Source of the DNA: Odontesthes bonariensis
Lineage: Eukaryota > Chordata > Actinopteri > Atheriniformes > Atherinopsidae
DNA: 64,000 nt
Direction of reading: 5' to 3'
NCBI RefSeq assembly: GCF_027942865.1
Contig: NC_134521.1
Location: forward strand, 1,123,501-1,187,500
In this document: positions 33,301 to 45,837 of the stretch, one piece after another
How positions within the stretch are numbered: position 1 is the first letter of the stretch
How the letters are laid out: every line of letters starts with the position of its first letter
The notes under the pieces: generated by a model
Seen by the model: only the letters and a program-made list of their open reading frames with translations
Told to the model about the DNA's origin: nothing
Databases searched by the model: none
Made by a program: the position numbers and the translations under genes

Positions 33301-36300
33301 GGGTGGACAGGCGTGTGGACAGGCGGGTGGACAGGCGTGTGGACAGGCGAGTGGACAGGCGTGTAGACAGGCGTGTGGACAGGTGTGTGGACAGGTGTGT
33401 GGACAGGCGGGTGGACAGGCGTGTGGACAGGCGTGTGGACAGGCGGGTGGACAGGTGTGTGGACAGGTGTGTAGACAGGTGTGTGGACAGGTGTGTAGAC
33501 AGGCGGGTGGACAGGTGTGTGGACAGGTGTGTAGACAGGCGGGTGGACAGGTGTGTAGACAGATGTGTGGACAGGCGGGTGGACAGGCGGGTGGACAGGC
33601 GTGTGGACAGGCGTGTGGACAGGTGTGTGGACAGGTGGGTGGACAGGTGGGTGGACAGGTGTGTGGACAGGTGTGTGGACAGGCGGGTGGACAGGTGGGT
33701 GGACAGGTGTATGGACAGGCGTGTGGACAGGTGTGTAGACAGATGTGTGGACAGGCGTGTGGACAGGTGGGTGGACAGGCGTGTGGACAGGCGTGTGGAC
33801 AGGTGGGTGGACAGGTGTGTGGACAGGCGTGTGGACAGGTGTGTGGACAGGTGTGTGGACAGGTGTGTGGACAGGCGGGTGGACAGGTGTGTGGACAGGT
33901 GGGTGGACAGGTGGGTGGACAGGCGTGTGGACAGGTGTGTGGACAGACGGGTGGACAGGTGTGTGGACAGGCGGGTGGACAGGTGTGTGGACAGGTGTGT
34001 GGACAGGCGGGTGGACAGGCGTGTGGACAGGCGTGTGGACAGGTGTGTGGACAGGTGGGTGGACAGGTGTGTGGACAGGCGTGTGGACAGGTGTGTGGAC
34101 AGGCGTGTGGACAGGTGTGTGGACAGGCGTGTGGACAGGCGTGTGGACAGGCGGGTGGACAGGTGGGCGGAGCTTCACCTTGGTGACCACAGCCTGCAGC
34201 TTCTTGATGGCGCCCTCGCCCTGGACGGTGAGCTCTGTGAGCTGCTTCCTCGCCGCTCGGCGATCTCGGGCCAGCTGGTCGCGCAGCTTGTGACACTGTT
34301 GGTTGACTTGGACTCGGGCGTCCGTCAGGTTCTGCTTCGTCACCTTGTTTTCTACTTCGCTGGACATCATCTGCTCCGTCAGCTGGGTGTTTTTTTCCTG
34401 ACAGACGGAGGTAAACGGGGTCAGAAACACCGTCACAAAGATGGGGAACGATGTGCCAGATGTCCTGGAAGTCTTCAAAATAATTCCTCACAAACACAGA
34501 AACAAAAACAAAAACAAACTTTAATATTCATTACGGATCTGTTGAACAGACGGATAATCAGGAAGGCTGATGCCATTCTTTCCTTTACGTTCCAGTTCCA
34601 GTTCCTGCCTCCTGGCCCCGGCTCAGACTTCCTGGGATGAACAGTAACAGGTACCAGCACAGGGTAGGAGGAGCCGCACCTGATTGGTTGATACTGTTTC
34701 TGTTTCTTGGGTCCATGGTCCGCACTGTGGGGGCTGATTCTGATGTTTCAGCACACTGTATCATCCCTCCCTCAGACTTTCTATGGTTTGTCTTTGATCT
34801 GATGTCTTTTTCACTTTATAAAAAGCTGAATCTGAAAACTCGGCTGTGTGGTGTCACCACAGGGGGCGCTATAGGTTGAACTGTCAGTGGTGGTAATTTA
34901 GGAGAAGAAGTAGTTCTAACAGTGAACAAACCTGAAGGAGGAAAAAAACAACAACAGCTGTGGTGGACATCCACAAGATGGAGAGGGCTCTTCTTCAGGA
35001 ATTACTTTAATCTTTGGGAATATAAAATCTGATCTTCGGGGGTTAGCTGGAGTCTGCCGGGGTCAGGATTTAGTCTCATGAGTGTGGAACACTGACCTGC
35101 AGCCTCATCAAGTTCCTCAGGTCTGAGCCGATATCTTGGCAGTCTCTGGAGACCTGCTGGTCCAGCCTCTTCAGCTTGGTGCCGCTGAGCTGCAGAGCCT
35201 CCAGGTTCTCCGCGGTGCCGTCCTGCAGGTCCTTCCTGGTGACCCTGTACACCTGTCCAAGGGAGACGCAGACATGCATCACACAGCTGAGGGAAGGCTG
35301 GAACCACCACAGATAGGTGTGAGCTGCCCCCCTCAGATACCTGGTGCATCCTCAGCGTCTTCTCGTACAGCTCCTGGGCCTCCTCCATCTCGTCTTTGTT
35401 GTGCTGCTCCGCAGACAGGACATAGTCCTGCATCTGGACCTGCTGCTGCTGGGACTGGGCCAGCATCTGCTTCCTGTAAACACCACACGGCTTTATGGGA
35501 GAGGACACGAAAGCAGGTCCACCAGGGACCACCAAGTACAGCTCCTCACCCCTCAACATCAAACCTTCACAACAGAGAAAGAACTGAGACCAGTGGACTG
35601 GTTTCATGAACACATTCCCCCGATGCTGAGCAGAGATCAGCTGAAAACCGCCTGCTGGACCCGGAGAAAAGAAACGACACCAGAGGTGGCCTCCTCGCAT
35701 GGCTGAGACGACCAAAGAGCCCCAAGGAGGACCAAAGAGGACCAAAGAGCCCCAAAGAGGACCAAAGAGCCCCAAAGAGGACCAAAGAGCACCAAAGAGG
35801 AGGACCAAAGAGCACCAAAGAGGAGGACCAAAGAGCACCAAAGAGGAGGACCAAAGAGCCCCAAATAGGACCAAAGAGCACCAAAGAGGAGGACCAAAGA
35901 GCCGCAAAGAAGACCTAAGAGCACCAAAGAGGACCAAAGAGGACCAAAGAGCCCCAAATAGGACCAAAGAGCCGCAAAGAAGACCTAAGAGCACCAAAGA
36001 GGACCAAAGAAGACCAAAGAGCCCCAAAGAGGACCAAAGAAGACCTAAGAGCACCAAAGAGGACCAAAGAAGACCAAAGAGCCCCAAAGAGGACCAAAGA
36101 GCCCCAAAGAAGACCTAAGAGCACCAAAGAGGACCAAAGAGGACCAAAGAGGAGGACCAAAGAGCCCCAAAGAGGACCAAAGAGGACCAAAGAGGAGGAC
36201 CAAAGAGGAGGACCAAAGAGGACCAAAGAGCACCAAAGAGGAGGATCAAAGAGCCCCAAAGAGCCCCAAAGAGGAAGAAAGAGGAGGACCAAAGAGGACC

Positions 36301-39300
36301 AAAGAGGACCAAAGAGCACCAAAGAGGATCAAAGAGCCCCAAAGAGGACGAAAGAGGAGGACCAAAGAGGACCAAAGAGCCCCAAAGAGGACGAAAGAGG
36401 AGGACCAAAGAGGACCAAGGAGGACCAAAGAGCACCAAAGATGACCATAGAGCCCCAAAGAGGACCAAAGACCACCAAAGAGGACCAAAGAGGAGGACCA
36501 AAGAGGACCAAGGAGGACCAAAGAGGACCAAAGTGCACCAAAGAGGACCAAAGAGCCCCAAAGAGGACCAAAGAGGACCAAGGAGGACCAAAGAGCCCCA
36601 AAGAGGACGAAAGAGGAGGACCAAAGAGGACCAAGGAGGACCAAAGAGCACCAAAGATGACCATAGAGCCCCAAAGAGGACCAAAGACCACCAAAGACCA
36701 CCAAAGAGGACCAAAGAGGAGGACCAAAGAGGACCAAGGAGGACCAAAGAGGACCAAAGTGCACCAAAGAGGACCAAAGAGCCCCAAAGAGGACCAAAGA
36801 GGACCAAAGAGCACCAAAGAGCCCCAAAGAGCCCCAAAGAGCACCAAAGAGGACCAAAGAGGACCAAAGAGGACCAAAGAGGACCAAAGAGCACCAAAGA
36901 GGACCAAAGAGCCCCAAAGAGGACCAAAGAGCACCAAAGAGGACCAAAGAGGACCAAAGAGGACCAAAGAGGACCAAAGAGCACCAAAGAGCCCCAAAGA
37001 GGACCAAAGAGGACCAAAGAGCCCCAAAGAGGACCAAAGAGGACCAAAGAGCCCCAAAGAGGACCAAAGAGCACCAAAGAGCACCAAAGAGCCCCAAAGA
37101 GCACCAAAGAGCACCAAAGAGGACCAAAGAGGACCAAAGAGCCCCAAAGAGCCCCAAAGAGGACCAAAGAGCCCCAAAGAGGACCAAAGAGGACCAAAGA
37201 GGACCAAAGAGCACCAAAGAGGACCAAAGAGCCCCAAAGAGGACCAAAGAGCACCAAAGAGGACCAAAGAGGACCAAAGAGGACCAAAGAGGACCAAAGA
37301 GCACCAAAGAGCCCCAAAGAGCCCCAAAGAGGACCAAAGAGCCCCAAAGAGGACCAAAGAGCACCAAAGAGGACCAAAGAGGACCAAAGAGGACCAAAGA
37401 GCACCAAAGAGGACCAAAGAGGACCCGGGACTTATCTGAACCGGTGGGAAAAGCTCGTGGAAGGGTTCAGGTATAATGTGGAACCGCAGCGCCATCTAAT
37501 GAGGAACTGTGGTCAAACACGTGGTCACGGAGTTATTAAACCGAGCTGTTTCTAGTTATCTGTATTTATTGATTTAATTATGTATTTACGTCCCATCTAA
37601 AGCACGTTCAACAGAGGCGGGTCGTATCTGTAAGGCAGCAGTTCAAACATGTAAAACACTGATCTGTGGAGCTGAGCTTTTATGTGTAAATACGGTGACG
37701 CCTCAACTCTGGAACTTTATCAGGTTCATCAGCCATGTACATGTGACATCACTCAGTGGGGTCACATGACTGAAAGGATCAGATTATTGGCTAAATTACA
37801 ATCAGACTGAGCTGAGCAAGGGTAATTAACCTTGGATATATGGCGGTGAATGAATGGGATCAGAGGAAGCCGTTAGCTCATGCAGCTAACAGGAAGTGTT
37901 TGGCCGTTAGCTCATGCAGCTAACAGGAAGTGTTTGGCCGTCAGCTCATGCAGCTAACAGGGAGTGTTTGGCCATTAGCTCATGCAGCTAACAGGAAGTG
38001 TTTGGCCGTCAGCTCATGCGGCTAACAGGAAGTGTTTGGCCATTAGCTCATGCAGCTAACAGGAAGTGTTTGGCTGTCAGCTCATGCGGCTAACAGGAAG
38101 TGTTTGGCCGTTAGCTCATGCAGCTAACAGGAAGTGTTTGGCCGTTAGCTCATGCAGCTAACAGGAAGTGTTTGGCTGTTAGCTCATGCGACTAACAGGA
38201 AACGTTTGGCCGTTAGCTCATGCAGCTAACAGGAAGTGTTTGGCCGTTAGCTCATGCAGCTAACAGGAAGTGTTTGGCCGTTAGCTCATGCAGCTAACAG
38301 GAAGTTTTTGGCCGTTGGTTCATGCAGCTAACAGGAAGTGTTTGTATGCTGACCTCACTAAAAAGTCGGGGTTGAGCTGTTTCAGTCAGGTTCAGAGAAC
38401 CCACAGGTGTTTCAAGCATCTCAATAAGAGCTCAGAAATACGCCACCTTTTATGCAGTTCACTGCCAGAGGGAAAGGAGAGCGATGGATCGGAGATGGCT
38501 CCGCCCCCGCAGAGGTGAGGGAGGCATGCGGTGGGTGGACTAAATAACAGAAAAAGATCAGAAGTGTGTTCATGTACTCTTAAAAAAATAAAATCGTGTG
38601 GAAATGTGTTCAGAATCCAGTGGTCACTACAGTGATGTCATCAGTGATGTCACCACATGTAAATTAGGGGATTAAATGACCTTCATATCTGAGCAGCTTT
38701 AATCTGCAGCCTGTTTAAAATCTGTCAGAATGAAGTTTTCTGTTAAAACTCGGAGCTGAAAGGGTTGAGGTTGGCTCTGGCGACCCGTGCACTCACTTCT
38801 CAGAGCTGCAGGTGGCGCTCAGGCCCCGCAGGCCGCCCTCCCACTGCTGCTGCAGCGCCGCCAGCCGCCCGTCCTGCTGCGCCCACAGACGCTCCACGTG
38901 CTGCAGGTGGCTGCGCTGCACCTGGGCCGCCTGGCACGCCGACTCCTGCAGGTCCCGCACCAGCCTCTGCAGAGACAGCACCGAGTCAGCACCGAGTCAG
39001 CAGGTCAGCACCGAGTCAGCAGGTCAGCACCGAGTCAGCACCGAGTCAGCAGGTCAGCGAGTCAGCAGGTCAACGGGTCAGCAGGTCAACGAGTCAGCAG
39101 GTCAACGGGTCAGCAGGTCAACGGGTCAGCAGGTCAACGAGTCAGCAGGTCAGCGAGTCAGCACAGAGTCAGCAGGTCAACGAGTCAGCAGGTCAGTGAG
39201 TCAGCACAGAGTCAGCAGGTCAACGAGTAAGCACAGAGTCAGCACAGAGTCAGCACAGAGTCAGCAGAGAGTCAGCACAGAGTCAGCAGAGAGTCAGCAC

Positions 39301-42300
39301 AGAGTCAGCACAGAGTTAGCACAGAGTCAGCACAGAGTCAGCACAGAGTTAGCACAGAGTCAGCACAGAGTCAGCACAGAGTTAGCACAGAGTCAGCACA
39401 GAGTCAGCACAGAGTCAGCACAGAGTCAGCACAGAGTCAGCACAGAGTTAGCACAGAGTCAGCACAGAGTTAGCACAGAGTCAGCACAGAGTTAGCACAG
39501 AGTCAGCACAGAGTCAGCACAGAGTTAGCACAGAGTTAGCAGGTCAACGAGTCAGCACAGAGTTAGCACAGAGTCAGCACAGAGTCAGCACAGAGTTAGC
39601 ACAGAGTTAGCAGGTCAACGAGTCAGCACAGAGTTAGCACAGAGTCAGCACAGAGTCAGCACAGAGTCAGCACAGAGTCAGCACAGAGTCAGCACAGAGT
39701 CAGCAGGTCAACGAGTCAGCACAGAGTCAGCACAGAGTTAGCACAGAGTCAGCACAGAGTTAGCACAGAGTCAGCACAGAGTTAGCACAGAGTTACCAAA
39801 GAGTCAGCACAGAGTCAGCACAGAGTTAGCACAGAGTCAGCACAGAGTCAGCACAGAGTTAGCACAGAGTCAGCACAGAGTCAGCACAGAGTCAGCACAG
39901 AGTTAGCACAGAGTTAGCACAGAGTCAGCACAGAGTCAGCACAGAGTTACCACAGAGTCAGCACAGAGTTAGCACAGAGTCAGCACAGAGTTAGCACAGA
40001 GTTAGCACAGAGTCAGCACAGAGTCAGCACAGAGTTAGCACAGAGTCAGCACAGAGTTAGCACAGAGTCAGCACAGAGTTACCACAGAGTTAGCACAGAG
40101 TCAGCACAGAGTTAGCACAGAGTCAGCAGAGAGTCAGCACAGAGTCAGCAGAGAGTCAGCACAGAGTTAGCACAGAGTTAGCACGTCAACGAGTCAGCAC
40201 AGAGTTAGCACAGAGTCAGCACAGAGTTAGCACAGAGTTAGCACAGAGTCAGCACAGAGTCAGCACAGAGTTAGCACAGAGTCAGCACAGAGTTACCACA
40301 GAGTTAGCACAGAGTTACCAAAGAGTCAGCACAGAGTCAGCACAGAGTTAGCACAGAGTCAGCAGAGAGTCAGCACAGAGTTAGCACAGAGTTAGCACGT
40401 CAACGAGTCAGCACAGAGTCAGCACAGAGTCAGCACAGAGTCAGCACAGAGTCAGCAGGTCAACGAGTCAGCACAGAGTCAGCACAGAGTCAGCAGGTCA
40501 ACGAGTCAGCAGGTCAGCGAGTCAGCACAGAGTCAGCAGGTCAACGAGTAAGCACAGAGTTAGCACAGAGTCAGCACAGAGTTAGCACAGAGTCAGCACA
40601 GAGTCAGCACAGAGTTAGCACAGAGTCAGCACAGAGTCAGCACAGAGTTAGCACAGAGTCAGCACAGAGTTAGCACAGAGTTAGCACAGAGTCAGCACAG
40701 AGTCAGCACAGAGTCACCAAAGAGTTACCACAGAGTCAGCACAGAGTTAGCACAGAGTTACCACAGAGTCAGCACAGAGTCAGCACAGAGTCAGCACAGA
40801 GTTAGCACAGAGTGAGCACAGAGTCAGCACAGAGTCAGCACAGAGTTAGCACAGAGTCAGCACAGAGTTACCACAGAGTCAGCACAGAGTCAGCACAGAG
40901 TTAGCACAGAGTCAGCACAGAGTCAGCACAGAGTCAGCAGGTCAACGAGTCAGCACAGAGTCAGCACAGAGTCAGCACAGAGTCAGCACAGAGTCAGCAC
41001 AGAGTTACCACAGAGTCAGCACAGAGTCAGCACAGAGTCAGCACAGAGTTACCACAGAGTCAGCACAGAGTCAGCACAGAGTTAGCACAGAGTCAGCACA
41101 GAGTCAGCACAGAGTCAGCACAGAGTTAGCACAGAGTCAGCACAGAGTCAGCACAGAGTCAGCACAGAGTTAGCAGGTCAACGAGTCAGCACAGAGTCAG
41201 CACAGAGTCAGCACAGAGTTAGCACAGAGTCAGCACAGAGTCAGCACAGAGTTAGCACAGAGTTACCACAGAGTCAGCACAGAGTTACCATAGAGTCAGC
41301 ACAGAGTCAGCACAGAGTTACCACAGAGTCAGCACAGAGTCAGCACAGAGTCAGCACAGAGTCAGCACAGAGTTAGCACAGAGTCAGCACAGAGTTAGCA
41401 CAGAGTTACCACAGAGTCAGCACAGAGTTAGCACAGAGTTACCACAGAGTTACCACAGAGTCAGCACAGAGTTAGCACAGAGTCAGCACAGAGTTACCAC
41501 AGAGTTAGCACAGAGTTACCACAGAGTCAGCACAGAGTCAGCACAGAGTTAGCACAGAGTCAGCACAGAGTCAGCACAGAGTCAGCACAGAGTCAGCACA
41601 GAGTTAGCACAGAGTCAGCAGAGAGTCAGCACAGAGTTAGCACAGAGTCAGCACAGAGTTACCACAGAGTCAGCACAGAGTCAGCACAGAGTCAGCACAG
41701 AGTCAGCACAGAGTTAGCACAGAGTCAGCACAGAGTTAGCACAGAGTCAGCACAGAGTTAGCACAGAGTCAGCACAGAGTCAGCACAGAGTTAGCACAGA
41801 GTTAGCAGGTCAACGAGTCAGCACAGAGTTAGCACAGAGTCAGCACAGAGTCAGCACAGAGTCAGCACAGAGTTAGCACAGAGTTAGCAGGTCAACGAGT
41901 CAGCACAGAGTTAGCACAGAGTCAGCACAGAGTCAGCACAGAGTCAGCACAGAGTCAGCACAGAGTCAGCACAGAGTCAGCAGGTCAACGAGTCAGCACA
42001 GAGTCAGCACAGAGTTAGCACAGAGTCAGCACAGAGTTAGCACAGAGTCAGCACAGAGTTAGCACAGAGTTACCAAAGAGTCAGCACAGAGTCAGCACAG
42101 AGTTAGCACAGAGTCAGCACAGAGTCAGCACAGAGTTAGCACAGAGTCAGCACAGAGTCAGCACAGAGTTAGCACAGAGTTAGCACAGAGTCAGCACAGA
42201 GTCAGCACAGAGTTACCACAGAGTCAGCACAGAGTTAGCACAGAGTCAGCACAGAGTTAGCACAGAGTCAGCACAGAGTCAGCACAGAGTTAGCACAGAG

Positions 42301-45054
42301 TCAGCAGGTCAACGAGTCAGCACAGAGTTAGCACAGAGTCAGCACAGAGTTACCACAGAGTTAGCACAGAGTTACCAAAGAGTCAGCACAGAGTTAGCAC
42401 AGAGTCAGCAGAGAGTCAGCACAGAGTTAGCACAGAGTTAGCACGTCAACGAGTCAGCACAGAGTCAGCACAGAGTCAGCACAGAGTCAGCACAGAGTCA
42501 GCAGGTCAACGAGTCAGCACAGAGTCAGCACAGAGTCAGCAGGTCAACGAGTCAGCAGGTCAGCGAGTCAGCACAGAGTCAGCAGGTCAACGAGTAAGCA
42601 CAGAGTTAGCACAGAGTCAGCACAGAGTTAGCACAGAGTCAGCACAGAGTCAGCACAGAGTTAGCACAGAGTTAGCACAGAGTCAGCACAGAGTTAGCAC
42701 AGAGTCAGCACAGAGTTAGCACAGAGTTAGCACAGAGTCAGCACAGAGTTAGCACAGAGTCAGCACAGAGTTACCACAGAGTCAGCACAGAGTCAGCACA
42801 GAGTCAGCACAGAGTTAGCACAGAGTCAGCACAGAGTCAGCACAGAGTCACCAAAGAGTTACCACAGAGTCAGCACAGAGTTAGCACAGAGTTACCACAG
42901 AGTCAGCACAGAGTCAGCACAGAGTCAGCACAGAGTCACCACAGAGTCAGCACAGAGTCAGCACAGAGTCAGCACAGAGTCAGCACAGAGTTACCACAGA
43001 GTCAGCACAGAGTCAGCACAGAGTCAGCACAGAGTCAGCACAGAGTTACCACAGAGTCAGCACAGAGTCAGCACAGAGTCAGCACAGAGTTAGCACAGAG
43101 TTAGCACAGAGTCAGCACAGAGTTAGCACAGAGTCAGCACAGAGTTAGCACAGAGTCAGCACAGAGTCAGCACAGAGTTAGCACAGAGTTACCACAGAGT
43201 CAGCACAGAGTCAGCACAGAGTCAGCACAGAGTCACCACAGAGTCAGCACAGAGTCAGCACAGAGTCAGCACAGAGTTACCACAGAGTCAGCACAGAGTT
43301 AGCACAGAGTCAGCACAGAGTCAGCACAGAGTCAGCACAGAGTTAGCACAGAGTCAGCACAGAGTCAGCACAGAGTCAGCACAGAGTCAGCACAGAGTCA
43401 GCACAGAGTCAGCACAGAGTTACCACAGAGTCAGCACAGAGTTAGCACAGAGTCAGCACAGAGTCAGCACAGAGTCAGCACAGAGTTACCACAGAGTCAG
43501 CACAGAGTTACCACAGAGTCAGCACAGAGTCAGCACAGAGTCAGCACAGAGTTAGCACAGAGTCAGCACAGAGTTAGCACAGAGTCAGCACAGAGTTAGC
43601 ACAGTCAGCACAGAGTCAGCACAGAGTTACCACAGAGTTAGCACAGAGTCAGCACAGAGTCAGCACAGAGTTAGCACAGAGTTAGCACAGAGTCAGCACA
43701 GAGTCAGCACAGAGTTAGCACAGAGTCAGCACAGAGTTACCACAGAGTTAGCACAGAGTCAGCACAGAGTCAGCACAGAGTCAGCACAGAGTTAGCACAG
43801 AGTCAGCACAGAGTTAGCACAGAGTCAGCACAGAGTCAGCACAGAGTTACCAAAGAGTTAGCACAGAGTCAGCACAGAGTCAGCACAGAGTCAGCACAGA
43901 GTTACCACAGAGTTACCACAGAGTCAGCACAGAGTTAGCACAGAGTCAGCACAGAGTCAGCACAGAGTCAGCACAGAGTCAGCACAGAGTTAGCACAGAG
44001 TCAGCACAGAGTTAGCACAGTCAGCACAGAGTCAGCACAGAGTTACCACAGAGTTAGCACAGAGTTAGCACAGAGTCAGCACAGAGTTAGCACAGAGTCA
44101 GCACAGAGTCAGCACAGAGTTAGCACAGAGTCAGCACAGAGTTAGCACAGAGTCAGCACAGAGTCAGCACAGAGTTAGCACAGAGTCAGCAGAGAGTCAG
44201 CACAGAGTTAGCACAGAGTCAGCACAGAGTTAGCACAGAGTCAGCACAGAGTTAGCACAGAGTCAGCACAGAGTTACCACAGAGTCAGCACAGAGTCAGC
44301 ACAGAGTCAGCACAGAGTCAGCACAGAGTTACCACAGAGTCAGCACAGAGTCAGCACAGAGTCAGCACAGAGTTACCACAGAGTCAGCACAGAGTTACCA
44401 CAGAGTCAGCACAGAGTCAGCACAGAGTCAGCACAGAGTCAGCACAGAGTCAGCACAGAGTTAGCACAGAGTCAGCAGGTCAACGAGTCAGCAGGTCAAC
44501 GAGTCAGCACAGAGTCAGCAGGTCAACGAGTCAGCAGGTCAACGGGTCAGCAGGTCAGCAGGTCAACGAGTCAGCAGGTCAGCAGGTCAACGAGTCAGCA
44601 GGTCACTGAGTTAGCAGGTCAGCAGGTCACCGAGTCACCGAGTCAGCAGGTCAGCGCACGGCGGGGGGCCGGCCGGAGACCGTCTCACCTGGATGATGGA
44701 GTTCAGCTGGTCCAGCTGCCTCTCGAACGTCTGCCGCAGCACGGCGACGTCCTGGCGCAGCTCGGCGTCTCGAGCCTGGCGCAGGACGAACCTCCAGCCC
44801 TCGTTGAGCTTCAGCAGGTTCAGCGCCATGTTCCTGTGCTCCTTCTGCAGCTTGTCCTGCTCCACAGAGTTCAGAGGTCAGAGGTCAGAGGAACGCGCTG
44901 GGAATGATGTTCGACCACACGTTACCTTCAGGTACAGCGTGAGCGTCTCCTCCTTCTTCCTCGCCATCTCCTCCTCAGCCTGAGCTCGCTGCTGCCGCTG
45001 CAGGAGGCGCTCCTCCTCCGTCTTCTCAACACCTTTCTTGGCTTTCTTCGACAT
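30324..45054 (-). CDS. drc2: Dynein regulatory complex subunit 2 (CCDC65)
   Basis: Eight exons (minus): 45054-44926, 44856-44689, 38966-38797, 35473-35341, 35252-35097, 34397-34179, 31359-31240 and 31034-30324. All have GT-AG borders and consistent phases, giving about 601 residues; human DRC2/CCDC65 has 484. The start MSKKAKKG...EEEMARKKEE, then DKLQKEHRNMALNL and LRQTFERQLDQ, matches the family N terminus. GEKILRVAEMCRKLEE and the end VIEAAHAVKHF match its C-terminal part. DRC2 is a coiled-coil subunit of the nexin-dynein regulatory complex that links outer-doublet microtubules in motile cilia; CCDC65 loss causes ciliary dyskinesia. Oddities: residues about 373-524 are a Gln/Val/His repeat, the family segment with FWKRYNKV is not found, and introns 2, 3 and 6 are almost wholly satellite DNA. 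The middle exons are the most diverged. An X-box promoter lies upstream. Confidence 0.9.
30558..31013 (-). repeat. Coding CAG/GTG triplet array in drc2
   Basis: On the minus strand, CAG, GTG and some CAT codons repeat in groups (QQV, QQQV, QHQQQV) for about 152 codons without one frameshift or stop. It encodes residues about 373-524 of DRC2, between VGEVEDL and QRLNAALLHRAAL. Confidence 0.9.
31390..34165. repeat. 12-bp satellite in drc2 intron 6
   Basis: About 230 units of GTGTGGACAGGT with variants GGGTGGACAGGC and GTGTAGACAGGC. It fills the intron between the exons at 34179 and 31359. A ~1-kb higher-order duplication is visible: the order around 31850-32700 recurs at 32930-33560. The unit is 12 bp, so three frames per strand stay open for over 900 codons; these are not genes. 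Confidence 0.97.
34398..35096. other. drc2 intron 5, unique sequence
   Basis: About 700 bp between two drc2 exons. It holds an AACAAAAAC repeat at 34500-34517 and ACCACAGGGGGCGCTATAGG at 34857, a partial CTCF-like motif. No other gene seen. Confidence 0.6.
35700..37428. repeat. 10-bp purine-rich satellite in drc2 intron 3
   Basis: About 170 units of GGACCAAAGA, with GCACCAAAGA and GCCCCAAAGA variants. The left half has scattered 3-bp GAG insertions; the right half (36840 onward) is regular. It lies between the exons at 38797 and 35473. Confidence 0.96.
37429..37857. other. drc2 intron 3, unique sequence
   Basis: Unremarkable intronic sequence between two tandem arrays. No gene seen. Confidence 0.5.
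37858..38345. repeat. 34-bp minisatellite with hairpin motif
   Basis: Fourteen units containing GTTAGCTCATGCAGCTAACA and GGAAGTGTTTGGCC. TTAGCTcatgcAGCTAA is an inverted repeat that can fold into a 6-bp stem in every unit. Confidence 0.95.
38346..38790. other. drc2 intron 3, unique sequence
   Basis: Between the 34-bp array and the exon ending at 38797. The frame 38288-38518 starts in the repeat and is not a gene. Confidence 0.5.
38985..44640. repeat. 12-bp satellite in drc2 intron 2 (5.7 kb)
   Basis: About 470 units of GTCAGCACAGA(G) and GTTAGCACAGAG with ACC and CAGAGA variants. Both edges are made of GTCAGCAGGTCAACGA(G) units, which also punctuate the interior. A block of over 1 kb recurs (for example 39540-40560 and 41790-42610). 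It fills the intron between the exons at 44689 and 38966. Confidence 0.97.
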
Positions 45055-45065
45055 CCCTCCTTCCT

Positions 45066-45170
45066 GCTGTAGTGCTGCAGCTTCAGCGGCAGCAGGCAGT
45101 GATACGAGGGGAGAGAAAATAGGGCCAAGAGATTGTGAGGTCGGACTTTTTCCTGGAGAACCATTTTGTG
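45066..45170 (-). repeat. Dispersed repeat next to drc2 exon 1
   Basis: The reverse complement reads GAAAAAGTCCGACCTCACAA, then TCTTGGCCCTATTTTCTCTC and ATCACTGCCTGCTGCCGC. The same order occurs forward at 62230-62298. This places an old repeat across the drc2 5' leader. Confidence 0.75.
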
Positions 45171-45364
45171 ATGCAAATGTATTACTCTGTTGAACGCATA
45201 TTGTTTTGTTTGTTTGTTTGTTTTTATTCAGTCACAATAAACATCAAATGTGTTCAGTACAATCATAACATTTAAGTGACTGAAAAGGCTGAAGCGTAAT
45301 GCTGTTGAACAAAATGAAGCTACCCATCAACCTATATTTTTACAAATACTAAAGTAAGAAGAAA

Positions 45365-45620
45365 AATAATAGATAGTAAGTACTTTATTCATCCCAATTT
45401 GGGAAATTGTGTTGCAGCAGCATACAGTATAAAGATATGTAAACAATTAAAGGAAAAACAAGCAAATAAAATAGAATAAAATAAAAATGGTGAACAAACA
45501 TTAGCTATTTATAGTAAAAAGAGAAGAGAAAAAAAACAGAATTGCATCCAATAAAGTAAAAAAAATAGAAGAATAATGAAGCAAAATCATAAAAAAATAA
45601 AATAAAATAAAAATCCTTCA
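45365..45620 (-). mobile_element. LINE 3' tail (L2/Rex1 type)
   Basis: ATAGATAGTAAGTACTTTAT, TCATCCCAATTTGGGAAATT and GCAGCAGCATACAGTATAAA: the same tail and internal sequence as 26361-26625. Confidence 0.7.
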
Positions 45621-45837
45621 CAATTTATAAATACTTGTAGCCCTCAAAAATTGTTTTGAGAAGCAAAACGCTTTATTTTTTAAACCCCAGCCAACTAGCC
45701 GGACTACCTTCATCAGCACCAAAACGAGGCTGGAACTCTGCTCACAGGACGCAGCAGGGGGTAAGAAGATGTTCAGAAATGATGTTGCTGATATGGGATG
45801 TTACACAGCTTCATGTCAAAAGAGGCGAACTGTCCCT

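Noticed and set aside
31129-34497. Very long ORFs on both strands (over 900 codons each)
   Set aside because: They run through a 12-bp satellite whose unit has no stop in several frames. Real coding sequence covers only the short drc2 exons at each side.
35700-37555. ORFs of 330-430 codons on both strands
   Set aside because: These are products of a 10-bp unit (GGACCAAAGA). Reading frames rotate through the array and have no family similarity.
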